NCBI GenBank assembly: GCA_030704615.1
Contig: CM060734.1
Span: 44,594,042-44,658,041, forward strand
DNA length: 64,000 bases
Reading direction: 5' to 3'
DNA from: Takakia lepidozioides
Taxonomy: Eukaryota > Streptophyta > Takakiopsida > Takakiales > Takakiaceae
A program made the position numbers and the translations under genes. Every line of letters starts with the position of its first letter. Position 1 is the stretch's first letter. Positions 34,001 through 46,620 of the stretch are shown one piece after another. The notes under the pieces were generated by a model. It made no database searches. It saw nothing but the letters and a program-made list of their open reading frames with translations, and was not told the origin of the DNA.

Positions 34001-36079
34001 CCACTTTTTTCTGCTCAGTCCAAACAGGGTGCAGGGACTGTGGCCGGCCACAAGGCTGCAGGATGAGAACAAGTTCATAGACACTCTTCTCTCTTTCTCC
34101 TGTTCTATCGTTTCCTATTTGTCTGACGGTATGACTGCTGTTCAACTTGCAGGGTAATAGGAACAGGGCTAGAGTTGTAGTGCTGATGTCCACGACATGC
34201 ATCCTACTAGAATGTCACTGCTGGAGGCCATAAATTATCAGACAGTTGTATATCATTGTTTTCCAGAGTCACTTCTCAACATTGTTGTCTTCTTTCTGAC
34301 CAGTGTATCTCATTGTGGTGGAGGCAGGTAAGTGATCTGGTGAGCAGGGGTCCAAAGATTCGACGTGCTCTTGGCAAACCTTCCCGCAACCTGTGATAAT
34401 CTTCTCTCTTTCCTCCTTTTGGCCCGTTCCTCTCTCTCTTTTTCTCTCTGATATTTCTGGGTTGGTTTTCACATCTTTCTTTGAGACCAATATCCACAAT
34501 TTTCAAAATAAAGTACATTGACTCGTGAAATATGTCCATTATACGTGTCAGCACTTTCTGATGGAAGTTCAGCCCATGATCTTACTAGCCTTGTCGTATA
34601 TCAGGGACTGTATTGCTAAAGAATTATTACAGCACATCTATTTTGGTGAATTATGGCAGAATTCTAAGCTTGACAACTAACTGCATTTTGAAGATCTGTC
34701 TTTTGTAACCTCTGCTGCTTTGGTATGTCAACCCTCTCAAACTTCTGAGCCTACCTCCACCACCTCTCACCTAATCCTCTCACTTTGATTTGGAAGGTAG
34801 CTCGACTGTTGCTCACAACAGCAGTTGACATTGATGAATGATATCTAAATAAATTCTCCAAATGCTAATTGATTACTCCTGCATTGCATCCCTCAAACAG
34901 CTGACCTTGCTGTTTGACCCAGCACCTCTAAGAACCTCTTCCCGGTATGTGTTGAAACACAGGAAACCTCTTGCCAGTTTACTAATCTGATCAGACAGAC
35001 TCATTGCAGACAAGCAGACTCAATTGAAACGCCCAAAAGCTTCAGACATCTTCCTCCACATTTCTCAAATATTTGGATCTGTCGTTGAAATTCACTATTG
35101 GTGGAGCATTGGAAGCTTTATGCAGATGTGGCCAGCGAAGAAGGGCTCAACTTCTCAGTGACTTTGACATCTCTTGGGGTAAAAGTGGTGCAATCTGTAC
35201 CAGGCAATCAGAGTCTGGAATTCGGTGGAGCGACAACCTCCCATCAAGCTGACAGCTCCCTTAGCACCATGCGGTCTCCTATGGATGGAGAGGAGACAAG
35301 GTTATTTGGAGACACTGCAAGTCCTTCAGAAAAGGGAAATCTAAAGGCCGCCTTTCTTTTGACAGCATTTCAAAGAAATGACTAAGCCATCCTTCTTCCC
35401 ACTTCTTCAGTTCCTGGTTCTTTTGTTCTCTCTTCAATTAGATCTATCTTAGTCTTCCAGGCTTTAGTCTACCAGACTTTCTCTGCCACATCCTACTTCT
35501 CCGCTCCCTCCCTTTTCTTTCCCTTGCTTCTGCAGGCTGCTGCTCTTTGGGTCACGAAGCAGTGCCTTCCTTTGTCAGCCTCTATGGCACTCTTAGGGCC
35601 GGGTTCCATGGGCACCCCCAGGAAGGAATCCCCCCTTAAAAATGAGAGGGGGTGGTTCCATGGACACCTTTCCATTCACCCCTCCAGATTGGCACCGATT
35701 GCTTTGGGCCCCTGAGATAATAATTGATAATTAATATAAGTTTTGGATGGAAATGTCACAAGTCATTCCCTCTCCTAAAATCTAACTTACTTTGGATGGA
35801 AATCAATGGTATTCTGTAAGGCTGTGGGCTCGCCGCAGGAAAAGACAGCTGTCGGTTAGGGGCCCCGCGAAATCCGTCTGCCCCCTTGTGAAGGGATAGG
35901 GATGAGGGGAGGGCTTTTTGAGCCCCTTAGCAAAGGGCGAATCCGTGGCGCCTCCTAGGGAATATCCTATTTCGACCACTCATGCCTCGTAAATCCTGGG
36001 GCGATTCATGGTGGCGGCGCTTGCTGTTGCCCTTGGAACCCGGCTTTTATTAGTGAGGTTATTTTTTCCTCTTTTTGTC
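34001..36079. other. Intergenic DNA without a recognised gene
   Basis: ORFs up to 96 codons (for example 35098-35385) have no domain. At 35600-35670 two copies of GGTTCCATGG flank a C-rich/G-rich pair that could fold; nothing else stands out. Confidence 0.4.
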
Positions 36080-36696
36080 CAGTGTTGGACTGGTATGTCC
36101 ATTTTTTAATACCAGACTGGTCCTGGTATGAGGGTCCCACCCCTTTTTCATACCAGGCTGGTATAGGTATCTATACAGGTATGAGCAACTTGGGTATGAA
36201 TCTGGTATGAGTAGTTGTACTTTGGGCTGTATATGAATATGGTACTGGTATTGCCCTTTCTCTATAGTGATACTGGGGGGTATGAGCACTGGTATGGTAT
36301 TTCTACAGCTCACCATACATAGAAATAAATGTAATCCAAGCCGTGAACACTAGGCAAAGGTAACCCAAAGTAGCACGAAACAGCAAATGAAGTCTAAATT
36401 GTAACATGGAGCCTTGAATTAACCAAATTGTAGTACAGGGTATAACTAGCTGCACTAGCATATACCTCAATTCGCCATGAACTCACCGCAATACTGGTAT
36501 CGGGACCATGCTATTCCTCCATATACCCAGACTGGTATGGTATGTGTGCGGGGAATCCTAAAGCCATACACTCCCCCAGTACGTGTATCACATGGGTACA
36601 CTGGTTCTTTCATACCCGACTGGTATGTTCTTCAATATATATATTCATACCTGTATTCCATACCTAGGTTCAACCAGATATACCAGTCCAACACTG
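36080..36696. mobile_element. hAT-like MITE, CTGGTAT family, copy 2
   Basis: 617 bp bounded by CAGTGTTGGACTGGTAT and its exact inverse ATACCAGTCCAACACTG. Flanks are TTTTTGTC (36072-36079) and GTTTTGTC (36697-36704), 7 of 8 alike. The interior has more than ten copies of GGTAT(G)/(C)ATACC words, and no transposase. Copy 1 at 19275-19837 has the same ends and nearly the same flanking octamer. Confidence 0.75.
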
Positions 36697-38807
36697 GTTT
36701 TGTCCGCTTTTTATAAAGTTAATGGGTCACCAACAAAAGACAAAAAAAAAGAACATTTTTAAAAAAATCAAATTAAAGGCTACAAAATGGTGGAAAAAAT
36801 AACCACTGGAAGGCCTATGACGTTACTGCCAAAGTAAGGAGTAATTCTTTTTCAAATTGAGAGGTCTTAAAAATTGGATCCGTTAGTGTAAGGCTTGGAT
36901 CTCTGGGTTTTGTGGATCGCATAGTCAAGGATGGTTCTTACAAGTGACGAGCTTGGGACAGCCCTTCTACCCAACTGTAGTAGAAAGCTTCCATCATCAA
37001 AGTTAGAGGGCAGTGAGTGGTGACTATACAAACCTACCAATCAAGTTATTAGATAGTCCTTGATTTTTACATGAAGTACAATGTGTGCTTCCTAGTGTTC
37101 GCGGTATCGGATTTCTGGGCTTTCAGCGACTTTTGAAGCTCGACTACTTACTTTAGTTGGTTTCCACAATTTGATGTTGCGTGAGGATGAGTGTGATGAC
37201 ACACACACACAGCTGTGGTCGAGAAGAGCCTGCTCCAAAACTACCTGTCAAGGAAGACGCCTGCGCCAAGTTCGTGATAGCAACATACATACCTACTTAC
37301 CTGACGCGAGCAAACAAGCGTGGCAGGGAGCACCTGGCAGTAGCAAAATTGCCGCCACGACTGCCACGAGCAGCATCATTAGTAGTTCTCCACTAGATTC
37401 GCGGTAATTACCTTAATTGCTGCATTGGATCCTTCCCTCAAATCACCACCGTATTCATTAAGATGCTCGAAGTACAAATACAAATAGATCAGTGCGTTAT
37501 GTAAGTATTCAACAGTGCTCGCAATCCATTGCATGAGTCTTCGGAAACCATAAGATCATACTTACATCGTTGTACAAAGGAGTCGTGAATGCTTTTTATC
37601 GGTTGGATCCATGGCGATGGCGGATGCAAAGAGAGCGGACCGTGTGGGACCCAACTTTAGCATCGGAGCACGTGCCGCCATGCAAGTCTTTAGGGGGAGG
37701 GCCCACGTCGGTAGTGCTGAGGAGCCTGGACAACAGACGTCTCTGTCATTTCTCTATCATCCGTCCGTGACTTCACCCTCACATGCCTCCTTCCTGAGGC
37801 ATTATAGTATGTTAGAGGAGCTTATTTTGTGGCGGGTTACCTTCTATTCTAGTCGGTTTGACACTCTGAAAGGACAGGAGTAGACACTAGACACCGAATT
37901 TTTACCAAGAGCGAGAAGATACTAAAAGCTTGGACATACCTTGAGGTCGTAGCGAAGTTTCAGGGATGCAGGGTGGATGCGGACCAGACTTTCTGGGACA
38001 CTTCTGTACGACGACGCTCTTTTTGGTTTCCTGCTGCAGGTCATAGAAGCCAAGCATGTCTTAGCATATTCTCATTGAGCAAACCGAAGTGGGAGAGAGA
38101 GAGATTTGGAAAGGGTGGAGCGTCTTGTGAGCAGGTAGTGTGCCGAGTTCAAGGAAGGTGTGATGTGGGTCGGTGTTCCAGACATGTCCACAACAGATGT
38201 AGAGTGCAAGAGGAATTTTCGGACTCGCATAGGCTGAGCCGGAGGCATTTTTGAAAACTTAAAATCTAGAGGTGACGAAGATGAATGGAGTAGCGTCGGT
38301 GCTGGGAAATCGGCATCAAGGTCACCAGGGGCAGCATGTGAATGGGCACTGAGATATCCGCAGCTTTCAGCTCAAATCTATTGACCGACCACTATGCCTG
38401 GAAAGTTCTAGAGAAAAATGAAGCCCAAACTGGACTTCTGCTGGGACGTCACGGGTAAGCCTACGGTCTGTAGAGGGTTCTGGGGGATGAGGTATGTGTT
38501 GTTTAGAGCTTGATTCTCCTTGCGCGAATGTTTGGGGCTGTTGGACCATTCCAGAACCGATTTTTGTGATTTTGAAGCACTCTCATGACCCACAAGTCAC
38601 GTTTGGTTCAAAACTTGCCGATCTTCCGGCTGTTGAAGGGGCAATCATTACTCCTTTTGCGGATTGCGATAGAGCTCTGGTGGATTAGAGGGCAAGCTTG
38701 GCGCAGTGCATTCCCCGAAAGATCAGGTTAGCGGTTGGAGTCTATGCATCCCCAGTTGGCTCGAGATTTCCTCCATCTGAAGACATCATCCACTACACTC
38801 GCGCAAG
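36697..38807. other. Intergenic and upstream region of the fucosyltransferase gene
   Basis: Short ORFs only, none with a domain. (AC)n at 37199-37211. The promoter of the gene at 38808 should lie in the last kilobase; a spliced 5' leader cannot be excluded. Confidence 0.4.
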
Positions 38808-40595
38808 ATGCTGAAAATCACGGCAATATTGCAAAACTCTTTACAGCCTTTGAGGACAGCTTTTCGAAGGACGTCATCACGGGTAATTGCTCTAGTCAGC
38901 TTTCTGGGGTTGATTCTATTTAGCTTAGTTATTTTGGTGCGGCCATCTTTTCCATACAAGCTTGCGACTGAGAGTGGCACTATAACCCCTTCTCCGTTGA
39001 AGAATGATGTGCCGTTACATGTGCACGACCTTATCAATGCCATAAAAGAGACCACCAAAGTAGCTGCAGGTGATTTGAGTGATACGCAGATTTTTTCTGC
39101 ATCAGAAAGGGAGATTTGGCACAGAAATAATCCTTGTCAGAGTCGGTATGAGTTGCGTCCGATGTATGCCCTGCGTCGACTAGCCAAGGATGTGGATACC
39201 AACCCTCAATGGGCTGCAGTTCTGGTAGAGTATGCCAAGCTCCACCGCACGTGCATCCGGAAGATTGGGAACATCACCGAGTTCTTCCTCCTGAGGAAGT
39301 CTGTCGATGGTTGCCAATTTGTGGTGGCAGACACTGCGAGGGGAACTGGATTGGGGAACAAGGCTTTGTCTGTCGTATCAGCTATGCTATACGCTGTGCT
39401 GACGCGGCGGGTGTTACTCGTGCCTGTGGCAACTGCAATACCAGATGTTATGTGCGAGCCTTTTGAAGGTTCATCCTGGACAGTGGATCCAAATGGGCTG
39501 TTTACTCCAGCTAAAAGCTACCCTCACTTGTGGGCGCAATTGGGGCAGTTCCACAAACAGATCGATTTTCCCAAACGCGGGTCAGAGAAGAACCCATCCA
39601 TATATGCTGGAATAGCGGTAGAAGCATGGGATTGCCAGCCACATCCAAGGTTTTTCTGTGATACTGAGCAGGCGTATTATTCCCAAATGTCTTGGATCTA
39701 CTTCCGAGAGTGTCTCTACTTTGTTCCGAAGCTTTTTGCGATCCCTTCGTTCCGACCAGTTTTGGAGGCGCTGTTCCCTGATAGATGGACATTGCCCCAC
39801 CTGCTACGGTCTGTAATGCTTCCATCCGACCCAGTGTGGAGTCGTGTAAGACAGGTGAATGATGTCCATTTAAGGCATGCAGATCGACGAGTGGGCATTC
39901 AGGTTCGGTATTTCCATGGGATAGACGACTTCAATCTTCTGCATGGAGTAACAAATGCCGCAGTTGAGCGATGTGTTGTGGAGTGTGGTCTCTTGCCAAA
40001 TCCGACCATAGGGAAGAAGTCCTTCGAGCAGGAGACAGCAGTTGGCCCTGGGAATGACAGTACTTTGCCATCACTGAGCCCTCTGAGAGTCTCCACAGTG
40101 TTCATCACATCTCTTCATGAAAGCCTGCGTGACCGACTGACACAGATTTACGTACGCCAGGCACTACCAAAAGGAGAAGGAGTTGGTGTTATTCAGCTGA
40201 CACACGAGGACCAACAATACTTCGGAGATGAAGTGGACAGGCAGGCACTTACAGAAATTCTCAGCCTTAGTTTATCTGACTATTTAGTTTTGACACCCCA
40301 GTCTACCTTCGGGGCATTAGCACAGGGTTATGGGGCTCTTACCCCGTGGTTCATAGACATCCGGCCAGAGACCAGTACTCCCTGTGTCCGTGGCCACACA
40401 CCTGAGACCTGTTATCAGATTCCTAATACAAAAATTTATTCTTGTCCCCATGATGTAGGGGTGAATGGAAAAGTCATAACAGATGTGGTGCCATACATTA
40501 AAGACTGTCACTCAATCGAAAAGCCTTTCTCTCTAGTAAATGGAGCGGGTCTAGGATTTCAGCTTATCGCCTCCAGGAATGAGAGCAGGGGTTAG
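38808..40595 (+). CDS. FUT: Golgi fucosyltransferase, GT37 family, intronless
   Basis: 595 residues. Type II membrane topology: a basic N-tail (RTAFRRTSSR), a membrane anchor at 26-44 (VIALVSFLGLILFSLVILV), then a lumenal catalytic domain. GT37 hallmarks are in order: RGTGLGNKALSVVSAMLYAV (178-197), the donor-site block DRRVGIQVRYFHGIDDF (359-375), THEDQQYF (465-472), and the DYLVLTPQSTFGALAQGYGA block (491-510) followed by TPWFID and a Cys-rich tail with CVRGHTPETCYQ. GT37 enzymes move fucose from GDP-fucose to xyloglucan side chains or arabinogalactan proteins in the Golgi. The acceptor cannot be told from sequence. Slightly longer than Arabidopsis FUT1 (558), mainly in the stem region and tail. 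Confidence 0.93.
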   Translation: MLKITAILQNSLQPLRTAFRRTSSRVIALVSFLGLILFSLVILVRPSFPYKLATESGTITPSPLKNDVPLHVHDLINAIKETTKVAAGDLSDTQIFSASEREIWHRNNPCQSRYELRPMYALRRLAKDVDTNPQWAAVLVEYAKLHRTCIRKIGNITEFFLLRKSVDGCQFVVADTARGTGLGNKALSVVSAMLYAVLTRRVLLVPVATAIPDVMCEPFEGSSWTVDPNGLFTPAKSYPHLWAQLGQFHKQIDFPKRGSEKNPSIYAGIAVEAWDCQPHPRFFCDTEQAYYSQMSWIYFRECLYFVPKLFAIPSFRPVLEALFPDRWTLPHLLRSVMLPSDPVWSRVRQVNDVHLRHADRRVGIQVRYFHGIDDFNLLHGVTNAAVERCVVECGLLPNPTIGKKSFEQETAVGPGNDSTLPSLSPLRVSTVFITSLHESLRDRLTQIYVRQALPKGEGVGVIQLTHEDQQYFGDEVDRQALTEILSLSLSDYLVLTPQSTFGALAQGYGALTPWFIDIRPETSTPCVRGHTPETCYQIPNTKIYSCPHDVGVNGKVITDVVPYIKDCHSIEKPFSLVNGAGLGFQLIASRNESRG

Positions 40596-42245
40596 TTCCA
40601 ATCACACAATGTAGAACTTCCCCTTCCTCTGCTGTGAACTAATCCCACGGTCTCATGTACAGGTGCCTCACAGGTTTTTCGTTGCAGATTGTACGAGTAA
40701 CTTTTCAGAGTGGTCTGTCCTAGGTTGTTGGCGAATAAACGACCAATATAGAAAATTTCGTGTACCATCAATTCATTTAGAAGATTCCCAATAAAGTTGT
40801 GTACCATGAACGGCGAAGTTGTATACCCGGGGGTGGCATCTGTTTCATCGAAGAGAGCTGGGTGAGAAACAAAACAAAGATTTGGAAGGATGGTACAGAT
40901 GGAGTTATAGAGCTCCATGTATGAGGATGCAAGTGTGTTTAGATCTGTTAGCCGAACTATCCTTCAGCTACCATCTGCCTTCATGCGTAGATTCGGAAGT
41001 TTCGCTCTGGGAATAGCGAGAGAGGCTCCTGCCTGCACTGTTACGTGGTGTTACTGTCACATGTGATCGCCTGACTTATATTTAAGTATTATCGGATTCA
41101 GAAGCCGTGAGAACGCGCGCAACACAGAACAATATTGCGGCTTCTTAAGTATATGAGACTTGTATGAAGCGTCGACTGACTCCCAGTGCTCCCAACTACC
41201 AGGCTGTCCGGATAGAGCCTAGCTGGTCATGAGTAGGTCCCACAAAAAAGGGAGGAATGAGCAAGATAAACTCTAGACTTCTTGTACCTATCCACCACAA
41301 ACCTGCCAACAGTTGGGAGTTTTTGAGATAGCAAAGGAGACAGGACCTTCAAAACTTTCTCCTTTACACAACCTGCCCTGGTCGGCCAACCTCCAAAAGG
41401 CATAACCGATGGTAGGACCCGCCTGCAGGTCTCGCTGGAGCTGCAGTCGAAGATTGACCAGTTTATTGCCACTTGGCATTCTTGGCTTCTCCTTTCTCCT
41501 TCAGCGGAAGCATGCAGCTTAGCGATACAACATTGCTGGACTTGAATGCGTGTCTGTCCGACCTTCTTGTCCACAGCTAAAGTTCACCATCATTCCAGCC
41601 CTGGCAAGCATGCATCCATGGAGATTTGGCTTCTTTTCAACACCTCCACTCGAAATCATGCTTTGTAGGATGTGTCGCATGCCCAACTTGCTAAGTAATA
41701 TTTGGAATCTGGATCATCCTTCCAAAACAATCTGTGACATTAAAGTGAGTCCACGATGGGGTCTGACAAATAGAGGTGCTGCGAAACGTCTTAAAGTCTG
41801 CACGTGATTTGCAGCTGGATTCCATATAAAGGTGTGGCTGCTGATGACTCTATCTGTAGTGAATTAAGCGAAACCCCGCCACCCTTCAAAACAGCAACTA
41901 TAATACAAAAGCTATGCAACCCCAACCAACGACCATGACCATCATTCTGACAAACTCGTCCTCCCTTCCTTCTGCGTACAGATCGTCGATTGGTGGAGCA
42001 TAATCTTGATAACAGTGTCAGAGCAGAATAAATTCTACTGGTGATGTCTTCCAAGATTTGGGCAGTCTCACACTAGGAAGAATGTCTCTTTATTATGTAC
42101 AACGATATGTACAAGCCGGGAAACTAATATAGTAAGCCGGAGCCCTTGACTAGTAAGTATAATATCGCACTTTGCGATATATCAATCTGTGATGAAGTAA
42201 CAGGATTACAAGCTCTCCCGTAGAAATATTCTGAAGAAACTAAAC
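40596..42245. other. Intergenic region between two convergent genes
   Basis: Contains the 3' UTRs of FUT (left) and SCPL (right). The minus-strand frame at 41227-41574 has weak, unconvincing similarity to LINE-like sequence. No gene. Confidence 0.4.
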
Positions 42246-45200
42246 TTAACTTCTAAATGCACTCTGTGTATGTATGCTCTTAGGTTCTTTTTGGATGGTG
42301 TCTGAAATCGAATCTCCTAGGGATTTGCCTCTTGTCCACCGGTACAGCATCTCTAGTGAATTCTTGGGTTGGTCCATAGGTACCATATGGCCAGCATCAT
42401 ATACCTGCAAAGCAACGATGGAGATCATTATGAGAAAGTGCATGAGACAAAACAGATAAGTGGATGGATAGATAGGGGACAAGACATCCATACGAAAGAC
42501 TTTCTGGATGGCATTGATTCTCCAGCCAGAGAGAGAACACTGGTACACTGCGTTCTTGGCCTCAGTAGACCCAATATTAGAGTTGACAAATAACTCCTGT
42601 AGGATTGGTTTCAGGACTACAGGTGCTACTATAAATTACACCATCTTGGCCATAGTTGCCAGCGCCTTCATGCAGCACCTGGCAGAAAACTAATGTACAA
42701 ACTGTTTGCTGCCTTCTAACGAAGTTTGACATGAGACAGCTGGGACAAAACATACCTTAAGAAAATTGAGAGGCCCGTGACCAGTTACTAGTCCAACCTC
42801 ATTGCCATCCACTTCAAAGGATTTCCAAGGTGCCTTGGCGTATTCTATTTGTCCTGACCAATTCATGGCTGTCACCCATCTTGAGTTGCCTGTAGAATTT
42901 TGAGTTTTGATCAAGACAAGTTCAACCAATACATAAAGAGACAGTACTTGCAAGTGACATCCTTTCCATTTCAAAGCTGTCATAACTTGTCAAGCCATGG
43001 ATCCAGCAGTATAAAACCCTCCTGAACTCATTGAAACACTCAGAATGCAACTACCGACAGCTCATACTGCAATACTAACTTCACTCTGGTGGATCTGGAA
43101 CAGGACATGACTGAATATCGCAGAGAAGTATCCAGGATGTGGAAGAGAGAGAGGGGTGATGTGATATATTCCAATAGGGTGTGTTAAAACTTACCCAGCC
43201 AATTGCAAATCAGATCATACTCCCCAGCATAGACAAGGAGCTCAATGCCATCCTCTAAGAGTGTTGGGATCCCCTTCTCCAGATTTTTCATCCAGTCAAC
43301 AATCATAGCTTCATATACTAGGGGACTGCACGATACAAACTTGTGGTCGCCAACACCCAAGGCATCCCTGACTGATTCTGTATTAAGGTAAGTTTCCAGG
43401 TTTGAGAAGTCGTAGCAGAGGTTACCTTCGCATTCCTTCCTGACATCGTAATACTAACAAACCATCACCCCACAAAAGCACACATTACAAACAATCCTCC
43501 ACCTAAAGTTAACAGTCGCGAAGGGAAATGATTAAATATGACACCAAAAGCCCACACATGCCATCTAAGATGCAGAACACTGTCAGACGGAGAGATGCCT
43601 ACAGATCAGCAGAATACAAGACTCTCGCATACAAATGCAACATGCTTTTCCAAAACAAGCTTCCCAGTGGGATAAATAAGCAACCCATTGCCACAAGCGG
43701 GTTCAGCCCACTCACATTGATGTTCCCAGCGATCAATAAAATACTGTTGAAAATACTTTGACAAACAAGGTAGGCTGCAATGCAAGTGACACTTCCTTTG
43801 GATCCTGTAACAATAATATCCAGGGCATAATAACATATCAGAATAAGTCACCAGACTGTCCCAACAACCACAGAGAAGGACAATGACATATATTCAAACA
43901 AAAGTGGGAACAAACAGACAAGAGTTGTTCTCATAAGACTGTTTTCTGTAGCCTTGTGGGCCATAGACCCCGCACCAAATTTTGCCTGAGCTACCCTACT
44001 CCCACCATTTCTTAGGGTACATGAGTAACAGCTCAAATTGCCCATGGCACTTGTACACAGCCAATGACAATAAAGTTGCAAGGACTGGACTGCCAATTTA
44101 CTCATTTAATACAATACTAGAGGGCATAAGGTTTAATTTATCCTCTCGCCCTCTGGCTTACAACTGATGTCCAGAGGTGTGGTTGCACAGTCTGTCGGGG
44201 AAAATGAGGTACGAAAGAGAGTGATGGCCACACCTCCCAGCGAGTAGTCCTTCATTAAATATAACTCCTTGTTGAAGTACTCCACTTAGTGTTGACAAAC
44301 ACTATTAAAAAACACAACAAAAAACAGGTGTTTCTAACACCAAGGTAATATGAAAATTTTAATTGAAATTAAGCAGGAAACTCACCACAGATTTTGATAG
44401 CTGTAGAGCAAGCTGGAAACAACTTGCTCAATCTGTCATAATCATATTCACCAATAAGGCCTGTGTCGAGAGCATAATCAGCATATGCTTCATACTGTAT
44501 GTCTGGTTGTGTGAGACCATTACCAATCGCGAAGCCCTACACAACAATGCCCCAGCCAGTCAATCCAGGGGTTTCAATATTCTAAAATTCAGATGTCGAC
44601 AGGTTTTCAGTTTTATGGGTCAAACAATTCAGGTTGTGATTTCCTGACAGGGACACTGTGCAGCCCGATCATAATGCATGGCCAACTACTTGCCCTGGTT
44701 TCCTGTGGAGGCACCAACTTCCTTATCTATTAACTGCACTATGAAACCTCCTTCACCATGCCAAATTATACGTTTCACGCCCCGCACCCCCACCCCTCCC
44801 CCTCTCGTCCCCTCCACTGGCAGTGGATCCATGGTTTGAGAGGCTGTAGTGAGCACTGTGGGTACATCCCTCTCTCATTCATAACAAATTCTCACCTTCA
44901 AATTGATGGGCACTCCTTCTTTCTTTTTATTGGCCTCATGTAGACGAGCAGTGACTGCTGGCACATGGTGTCCTGCATAGGACTCTCCTGCCACGAAGAA
45001 ATTGTTCTTGGCATACTCGGGATGCGCCTGAAAGAATGCCTGTCATGAACCCACATCAACCCATCAATCAAAATTAATAAAGAGCACTTCAAAAGACACA
45101 CCAAGCACCCAAAAAGTCCACCCTTGCCAAAGAGTTCCATGCATTAAAAAAGTTGCAATCCCATATGCCCAATTCAGTTGAAAGATATGTGAATAAGGTG

Positions 45201-46620
45201 TCTTATGCATATCCCTAGCAATCTGTGTCAGAAAAATATAAGTTCGCAAGACAAGCAATATATTGTCCACTTCCTGGCATCTTCTTATCTAATAAGGAGG
45301 TAGAGAGGACCAACCTGGAAAAACTCATACATATCTTCACTTACTCCTCCCTCATTATGGCGGATGTCTCGTGGATCTGTGCTATGGCTGAAGCCAGTTC
45401 CTACAGGTTGATCAACAAATATGATGCTTGACACCTGTCGTACAAGCTTGCAGGAATTAGAATTTAGCAAATTGTTTGATGGATCCACATGCAAGAACTA
45501 GGCCTCAATCTACAGTATGGAGGGAAAGATTTCACACACGCCAGATACCCCAACCAAGACTGCTCAGCTTTCAATTATGCTGAACTTCATCTTAAGAGCA
45601 TTGAAGAGTAACTTTATGTCCTAATCAAATGAGGAAGATATACCTTGTCCCAACCATACTCATTCCAAACAAGTGTAAGGTTGTCGGTGATCTGAAAAGG
45701 TCCATTCTCATAGAACAGAGCAAGCTCACTGGCACAGCCTGGGCCTCCAGTCATCCACAGCACCAGCGGATCAGATGTCTTGTCTCCTCGAGATTCAAAG
45801 AAGAAGTAGAACATGCTGCACAGTTGTTCATAAGCGGAAATTGAATTAGTAAGGAGAGTGCAGTTCGAAACAACACAACCAAAGCTGGTTGGATCCAAGC
45901 ACCTGTTCAGTAATCCTTCTCTGCTTTTTAATTGTCAAAGTTGTCCCAGAACAATTGCAACACGGTTTCTCCACCGCATTCATCGTTAAAACTGCAAACT
46001 AGAGATACTCCGGGCATGACTTTCACATCCAAGATTGATGTACACTTGGGATATAGATACAGCTTCTCACAAAGCTGTGCATGCCAGAAATTGAAACTCT
46101 TTCACATTCTGGGCCGTGGAAAAGAAACGATTATTTCTTTATTCTGGAGCTCGTGGAATAACCATTGAGAATTAGCATCACAATCTTGTAGGATCTGGGC
46201 GAACAAAGAATCCACAGGAAAGCTAGTCTCCCTCTCCCCTCCTTCCTTCTCTACAAAAAGATCAAAGTTGAAGATTTCATACTTGGCAGCATGCGTGCGT
46301 TGGAGCTGGAAGTATCCCGCATACTGCCCTAGCTCTTCGGTGCTTACCGAGGCCCCCGACTCCCCTTCAATATTCAGATTAAGTCGCTTTTCACGAAGTC
46401 CCGGCCCATCCTCCGACGTTGAGCTATCCTCAGAAGCCCCCGGCAACAAGTTCAAAGATTTGATCATACGCTCAGCTTGACCCTGCGGAAATCGTGGACT
46501 GGTTCCAGGACTGAGGTTATAATCTCTAACTGGAACCCTAGGCAAGCGCGCTGATGAAACACAGAGTGAAAGATGGAGGAGTACTAAAATGGAGAGCCCT
46601 ATACTGCGTGTGGATGCCAT
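42246..46620 (-). CDS. SCPL: Serine carboxypeptidase-like protein (S10 family), 9 exons
   Basis: Minus-strand exons: 46283-46620, 45644-45815, 45315-45434, 44896-45039, 44386-44536, 43716-43804, 43195-43453, 42756-42889, 42246-42404; all phases agree, 521 residues. A signal peptide (residues 1-23) directs it to the secretory path, probably vacuole or cell wall. The oxyanion region is LWMTGGPGCASELALFYENG (the Ser after Cys common in the family is Ala141). The catalytic triad is complete: Ser230 in AGESYAGHHVPAV, Asp418 in LVYAGEYDLICNWLG and His475 in YDAGHMVPMDQP. SELALFYENGPF is typical of the subgroup that includes Arabidopsis SCPL47-49. It may remove C-terminal residues from peptides; acyltransfer is known for another subgroup and is less likely. 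Confidence 0.94.
43940..43980 (-). repeat. Short relic of the LINE family B tail in an SCPL intron
   Basis: GTAGCCTTGTGGGCCATAGA on the plus strand matches the tail at 33732-33755 and, less well, 12063-12085. It lies in the intron between SCPL exons 5 and 6. Confidence 0.5.

Noticed and set aside
40592-40918. 108-codon minus-strand ORF after the fucosyltransferase
   Set aside because: Lies in the likely 3' UTR of FUT and has no motif.
41227-41574. Possible LINE fragment
   Set aside because: Only vague similarity in composition; no RT, endonuclease or zinc motif could be pointed to.
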